Origin: Pseudomonadota bacterium
GTDB lineage: Bacteria; Pseudomonadota; Gammaproteobacteria; Steroidobacterales; Steroidobacteraceae
DNA: 35,775 nt
NCBI GenBank assembly: GCA_023457495.1
Contig: JAEWLQ010000024.1
Span: forward strand, 1-35,775
Direction of reading: 5' to 3'
Below are positions 32,033-35,775 of the stretch, piece after piece. A program made the position numbers and the translations under genes. Below the pieces are notes generated by a model, which made no database searches, was not told where the DNA came from, and saw only the letters and a list, made by a program, of their open reading frames with translations. The first letter of the stretch is position 1; the number at the start of each line of letters is the position of its first letter.

Positions 32033-32036
<4 letters not shown>
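31269..32036 (-). CDS. pilW: Type IV pilus biogenesis/stability lipoprotein PilW (PilF)
   Basis: A 255-residue lipoprotein. The lipobox LAAC follows a hydrophobic signal; the rest is a TPR superhelix (YNVQLGTAYLQQGNYPLAKEKLERSL, PDVHTSLALLYERTGDAKLADKHFREAL, ARPNYSEATVQLTSLHLERGQ). PilW/PilF pilots the PilQ secretin to the outer membrane. This implies type IV pili elsewhere in the genome. Its place between rlmN and rodZ is as in pseudomonads and xanthomonads, unlike E. coli K-12. Its ATG overlaps the rlmN stop by four bases. Confidence 0.93.
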
Positions 32037-33148
<1,112 letters not shown>

Positions 33149-33152
33149 GACA

Positions 33153-33581
33153 TCAGCCGCGCGGGCAGATCTCCGTCTCGCGGAAGAAGTAGGCGATTTC
33201 CTTCGCGGCGGTTTCCGGCGCGTCGGATCCGTGCACGGTGTTCGCCTCGATGCTCTCGGCGAAGTCGGCGCGGATGGTGCCGGGGGCGGCCTTCTTCGGA
33301 TCCGTGGCGCCCATGATCTCGCGATTCTTCGCGATGGCGTTTTCACCTTCGAGCACCTGCAGCAGCACCGGACCCGAGGTCATGTACTTCACGAGATCCT
33401 TGAAGAACGGGCGCGCGGCATGGACGGCGTAGAAGCCCTCGGCGTCCCGCTGCGAGAGGTGCTGCATGCGGGCGGCGACGACCTTGAGGCCGGCCTTTTC
33501 GAAGCGGCTCAGGACCTGGCCGATGAGGTTACGGGCTACGCCGTCGGGCTTGACGATGGAGAAGGTGCGCTCGAGCGCCAT
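33153..33581 (-). CDS. ndk: Nucleoside diphosphate kinase
   Basis: A 142-residue protein, the normal length for Ndk, which balances NTP pools. The catalytic His117 sits in NTVHGSD; FSIVKPDGVARN and KDLVKYMTSGPVLLQVLEGENA are typical. The C-terminal ICPRG is Cys-containing. AAGGA lies ten bases before the ATG, and a TACAAT -10 element lies about 35 bases upstream, so ndk probably leads the ndk-rlmN-pilW-rodZ-hisS-yfgM-bamB-der transcript. Gaps in this run are short or overlapping throughout. Confidence 0.96.
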   Translation of the reverse strand: MALERTFSIVKPDGVARNLIGQVLSRFEKAGLKVVAARMQHLSQRDAEGFYAVHAARPFFKDLVKYMTSGPVLLQVLEGENAIAKNREIMGATDPKKAAPGTIRADFAESIEANTVHGSDAPETAAKEIAYFFRETEICPRG

Positions 33582-33615
33582 GAACGTGATTCCTTGTGGG
33601 GATTAAAGGCGCGCG

Positions 33616-33621
33616 ATTGTA
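33616..33621 (-). promoter_or_regulatory. Probable -10 element for the ndk-der cluster
   Basis: TACAAT on the minus strand, with no clear -35. The predicted start near 33609 gives a leader of about 28 bases that contains the AAGGA ribosome site. GGCTGTCAGCC, a near palindrome, lies in the spacer and could be an operator, but this is speculative. Confidence 0.35.
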
Positions 33622-33700
33622 CCGGCTGACAGCCTCAGCTGCGAGTAACCCGCTGAAATTTAAGGCCGGGTTTTCAGGCCTGCCGCGCAACGACGGAAAC

Positions 33701-33717
33701 GGCGCCCACGGGGCGCC
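33701..33717 (-). terminator. Possible terminator after iscA
   Basis: GGCGCCC and GGGCGCC pair over 7 bp with a 3-base loop, 11 bases beyond the iscA stop. On the minus strand the stem is followed by GTTTCC, a short T-run. It probably separates iscS-iscA from ndk. Confidence 0.45.
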
Positions 33718-33728
33718 CTCCCCGAAAT

Positions 33729-34052
33729 TCACACGTTGAATGACTCACCGCAGCCACACTCCCCTTTGATGTTCGGGTTGTGGAAGCGGAAGGCCTCATT
33801 GAGGCCCTGTTTGACGAAGTCGACCGTGGTGCCGTTGATCAGCGGCAGGCTTTCCGGGTCGACGAATACCTTGACCCCGTGATCCTCGAAGACGTGGTCG
33901 GTCTTTTCGGCATCGTCCGCGTAATTGACGACATAGGCGAACCCCGAGCACCCGGTCTTGCGGACTCCAAGGCGCAGGCCCAGCCCCTTGCCGCGCGAGG
34001 CGATGAATGATTTGACCCGTTCGGCCGCAGCCTGAGTGAGCGAGATAGCCAT
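33729..34052 (-). CDS. iscA: A-type iron-sulfur cluster carrier IscA
   Basis: A 107-residue protein, the same length as E. coli IscA. The three ligand cysteines are present: Cys35 in KTGCSGF, and Cys99 and Cys101 in GECGCGESF. The protein carries [2Fe-2S] or [4Fe-4S] clusters to target enzymes. It lies 27 bases after the desulfurase fusion and is presumably co-transcribed with it. No hscB, hscA or fdx follows; ndk is next. An ErpA-like paralogue is an alternative reading, but the position and TGCSG wording favour IscA. Confidence 0.88.
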   Translation of the reverse strand: MAISLTQAAAERVKSFIASRGKGLGLRLGVRKTGCSGFAYVVNYADDAEKTDHVFEDHGVKVFVDPESLPLINGTTVDFVKQGLNEAFRFHNPNIKGECGCGESFNV

Positions 34053-34079
34053 TGTCGAACCGTTTCCTTACGCGAAATT

Positions 34080-35711
34080 CTAGCGGCCCAGGGCCGCACG
34101 CAGAGCATCTTCGACGACCAGCAGCCGCCCGAGTTTCTCGGGCGGAACCGCGAACTTCTCCGCCCACTCGGCCGGGGTCCCCGCGCTGAAGCTCTCCATC
34201 CGGGCGCCTTCGAGCGCCTCGCGAAGCCAGGCGGTGACCGCCAGAGTATGGGGGCATCCGTAGGCGCTGAAACGGGCGTTTTTCACACTGCCGCCGCCGA
34301 TTTGCAGTTCGAACCGGACGGCGGCCCCGTCGGCCTCGCGCCCGGCCTGACCGTGGCGGATGTCGGGGGGCGCGGCGCTCTCCGGCGGGTAATGCACTGG
34401 CCGAGGCTCCGCGCGGAAATACCGTTGCGACAAGTGATTCAGCGCGCGCGCGAACAGTGTGCCCGGCGCCCGGTCGGTTGCCGGCGGGTCCACCGCCGCC
34501 CCGGGGATCGCCGGCCGGCCCGCGAGGACCCGCAGGCGCGAGACTTCACGGCGGATCGCCGCGATGGCCGCATCGATGTCGGCCGGGCTCGTGAACCGCC
34601 CGAAACTCAGGCGCAGCGAGCTCTGGGCGAGCTCGGTGTCCCGCCCCAGCGTGCGCAGGACGTAACTCGGCTCGCGCGTCGCCGAGCTGCACGCGGAGCC
34701 GGTGGAAACGGCGATCTCGGTGAGCCCGGTGACGAGGCTTTCCCCTTCCACGCCCTCGAAGGACACGTTGACGATGCCGGGCAGCGAGGCCGCGCCCGCG
34801 AGCGTGTTGAGATGGACGCCCGGCAGGCTCGACAGGGCCGCCATGAGATGCGACTTCAGCGCGTCGAGGCGCTGGGCCTGCGCGGCCAGCTCCTGCCGCG
34901 CCAATCGCGCGGCGGCGCCGAATCCGGCGGCCTGGTGCGTCGCGAGCGTGCCCGAGCGCAGGCCTCGCTCGTGTCCGCCGCCAAACACGATCGGCGCGAG
35001 CCGGGGACGCGCCGACTCGCGCACGTACAACGCGCCGATGCCTTTTGGGCCGTAGAACTTGTGCGCGGTGAGGGACAGCAGATCGACCTGCATCTTGCGC
35101 ACCGAGATCGCGTGTTTGCCGCAGCCCTGGCTGGCATCGGTGTGGATGAGCACGCCGCGCTCGCGGCACAGCGCCGCGATCGTCTCGAGGTCGTTGATGC
35201 AGCCGATCTCGTTGTTCGACTCCATCACGGACACGAGCAACGTGTCGTCGCGCAACGCGACGCGCACCGCGTCGACCGGCACGCGGCCCCACTCGTCGGG
35301 CTCGAGCAGGGAGACGGCGAATCCCTCGCGCTCGAGCTGCCGGAGCGCATCGAGCACGGACTTGTGCTCGGCGCGCGCGCTCACGATGTGCCCCCGGCCA
35401 TCGCCAGCGCGCCGCGCGGCGTGCGCGGCGCCGATCAGCGCGAGATTGTTGGCCTCGGTGGCGCCCGACGTGAAGATGATCTCGCGCGGCTCCGCATCGA
35501 TCAGCGCGGCCACGTCGGCGCGCGCGCGTTCGACGATGTCGTGCGCGGCGAGCCCGAAGCCATGAGTCGCGGAGGCGGGATTGCCCTGCAGATCGGCCGC
35601 GGTCAGGCATTCGGCCATGGCGGTGGCCACGCGCTGATCGACCGGCGTCGTGGCGGCGTAGTCGAGGTAGATAGGGGCCGCGGTCATGATCTGCGGACTG
35701 CCGCCGGTCAT
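34080..35711 (-). CDS. iscS: Cysteine desulfurase fused to a degenerate IscU-like domain
   Basis: A 543-residue protein. Residues about 9-400 are an IscS-type class V aminotransferase: IYLDYAATTPVD, TSGATEANN, HTDASQG, PLP Lys218 in LTAHKFYGPKG, and the persulfide Cys341 in STGSACSS. It is followed by an Ala/Pro linker and, from about 426, a domain that lines up with IscU/NifU-N: YFRAEPRPVHYP, then SVKNARFSAYGCPHTLAV and a C-terminal FAVPPEKLGRLLVVEDALRAAL. Of the three IscU cluster cysteines, only the YGC one (Cys486) is kept; the first (in ACGD) and third (in KIHCSI) are replaced. Start 35711 overlaps an upstream frame by ATGA; 35687 is an alternative. Desulfurase function is firm; the role of the fused domain is inference. 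Confidence 0.88.
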   Translation of the reverse strand: MTGGSPQIMTAAPIYLDYAATTPVDQRVATAMAECLTAADLQGNPASATHGFGLAAHDIVERARADVAALIDAEPREIIFTSGATEANNLALIGAAHAARRAGDGRGHIVSARAEHKSVLDALRQLEREGFAVSLLEPDEWGRVPVDAVRVALRDDTLLVSVMESNNEIGCINDLETIAALCRERGVLIHTDASQGCGKHAISVRKMQVDLLSLTAHKFYGPKGIGALYVRESARPRLAPIVFGGGHERGLRSGTLATHQAAGFGAAARLARQELAAQAQRLDALKSHLMAALSSLPGVHLNTLAGAASLPGIVNVSFEGVEGESLVTGLTEIAVSTGSACSSATREPSYVLRTLGRDTELAQSSLRLSFGRFTSPADIDAAIAAIRREVSRLRVLAGRPAIPGAAVDPPATDRAPGTLFARALNHLSQRYFRAEPRPVHYPPESAAPPDIRHGQAGREADGAAVRFELQIGGGSVKNARFSAYGCPHTLAVTAWLREALEGARMESFSAGTPAEWAEKFAVPPEKLGRLLVVEDALRAALGR

Positions 35712-35775
35712 GGTTTGCGCGACGCGATTGTCATGGTTCGCGCGGGGTCGCGCGCGCCCCCATCGCCGGCGCCGG
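35708..35775 (-). CDS. C-terminal end of a possible upstream gene, partial (runs off the right edge)
   Basis: A frame open from the window edge ends at a TGA (35710-35708) that overlaps the desulfurase ATG as ATGA, the typical layout of coupled genes. Only 21 residues are visible, ending TMTIASRKP. In isc clusters the gene here is often iscR or cysE, but 21 residues cannot identify it. It may be chance, since GC-rich DNA leaves many frames open. Confidence 0.35.
   Translation of the reverse strand, partial: GAGDGGARDPARTMTIASRKP

Overview
The window is GC-rich chromosomal DNA, densely coding, from a gammaproteobacterium. The best support is the order on the right-hand side: guaA-guaB diverging from xseA, then der-bamB-yfgM-hisS, rodZ, pilW, rlmN, ndk and an isc-type pair. 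This is the enterobacterial guaBA/xseA/der-bamB-yfgM-hisS/rodZ-rlmN-ndk/isc neighbourhood with local changes. High GC, Tat-exported hydrolases, a GH10 xylanase and large periplasmic lipoproteins suggest a soil or plant-associated polymer degrader, perhaps near Steroidobacteraceae or Xanthomonadales. That placement is inference only. No rRNA, tRNA, CRISPR array, insertion sequence or phage gene was seen, and no gene-free stretch exceeds about 300 bases.

Layout. 1-1.6 kb: a Tat-exported amidohydrolase followed by the start of another exported protein (minus strand). 1.8-2.9 kb: a glyoxalase-fold (VOC) gene whose frame runs on into the antisense of an 89-residue gene, then a small membrane protein. 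3.1-4.4 kb: gdhA with a promoter and a hairpin-bearing leader. 4.4-7.4 kb (minus): a transglycosylase-like lipoprotein, a stand-alone GIY-YIG-like protein and an aldo/keto reductase. 7.4-9.8 kb: maeB. 9.8-13.8 kb (minus): a 903-residue dehydrogenase/cytochrome lipoprotein, a small secreted protein and a ThuA-like protein, forming a probable periplasmic sugar-oxidation module. 13.9-16.8 kb: two convergent paralogues with Sel1 repeats and a TonB-C-like domain. 16.9-19.3 kb: a GNAT acetyltransferase, a cupin and the xylanase. 19.4-25 kb: guaBA, then xseA and an M23 peptidase, separated by strong GC palindromes. 25.2 kb: a DUF488 protein. 25.7-35.7 kb: the conserved minus-strand housekeeping cluster.

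How the genes work together. gdhA and maeB sit at the carbon/nitrogen junction (glutamate and NADPH supply). The secreted enzymes point to plant-polymer and sugar use. The right third covers GTP synthesis and use (guaAB, ndk, der), outer-membrane and pilus biogenesis (bamB, pilW), shape (rodZ), translation (hisS, rlmN) and Fe-S assembly (iscS, iscA).

The most unusual item is at the right edge: a cysteine desulfurase fused to a degenerate IscU-like scaffold domain that keeps only one of the three scaffold cysteines, directly upstream of iscA with no separate iscU between them. Also notable are the absence of ispG between rodZ and hisS, the convergent paralogue pair, the palindromic repeats next to a possibly leaderless xseA, and the stop-codon loss in the VOC gene.
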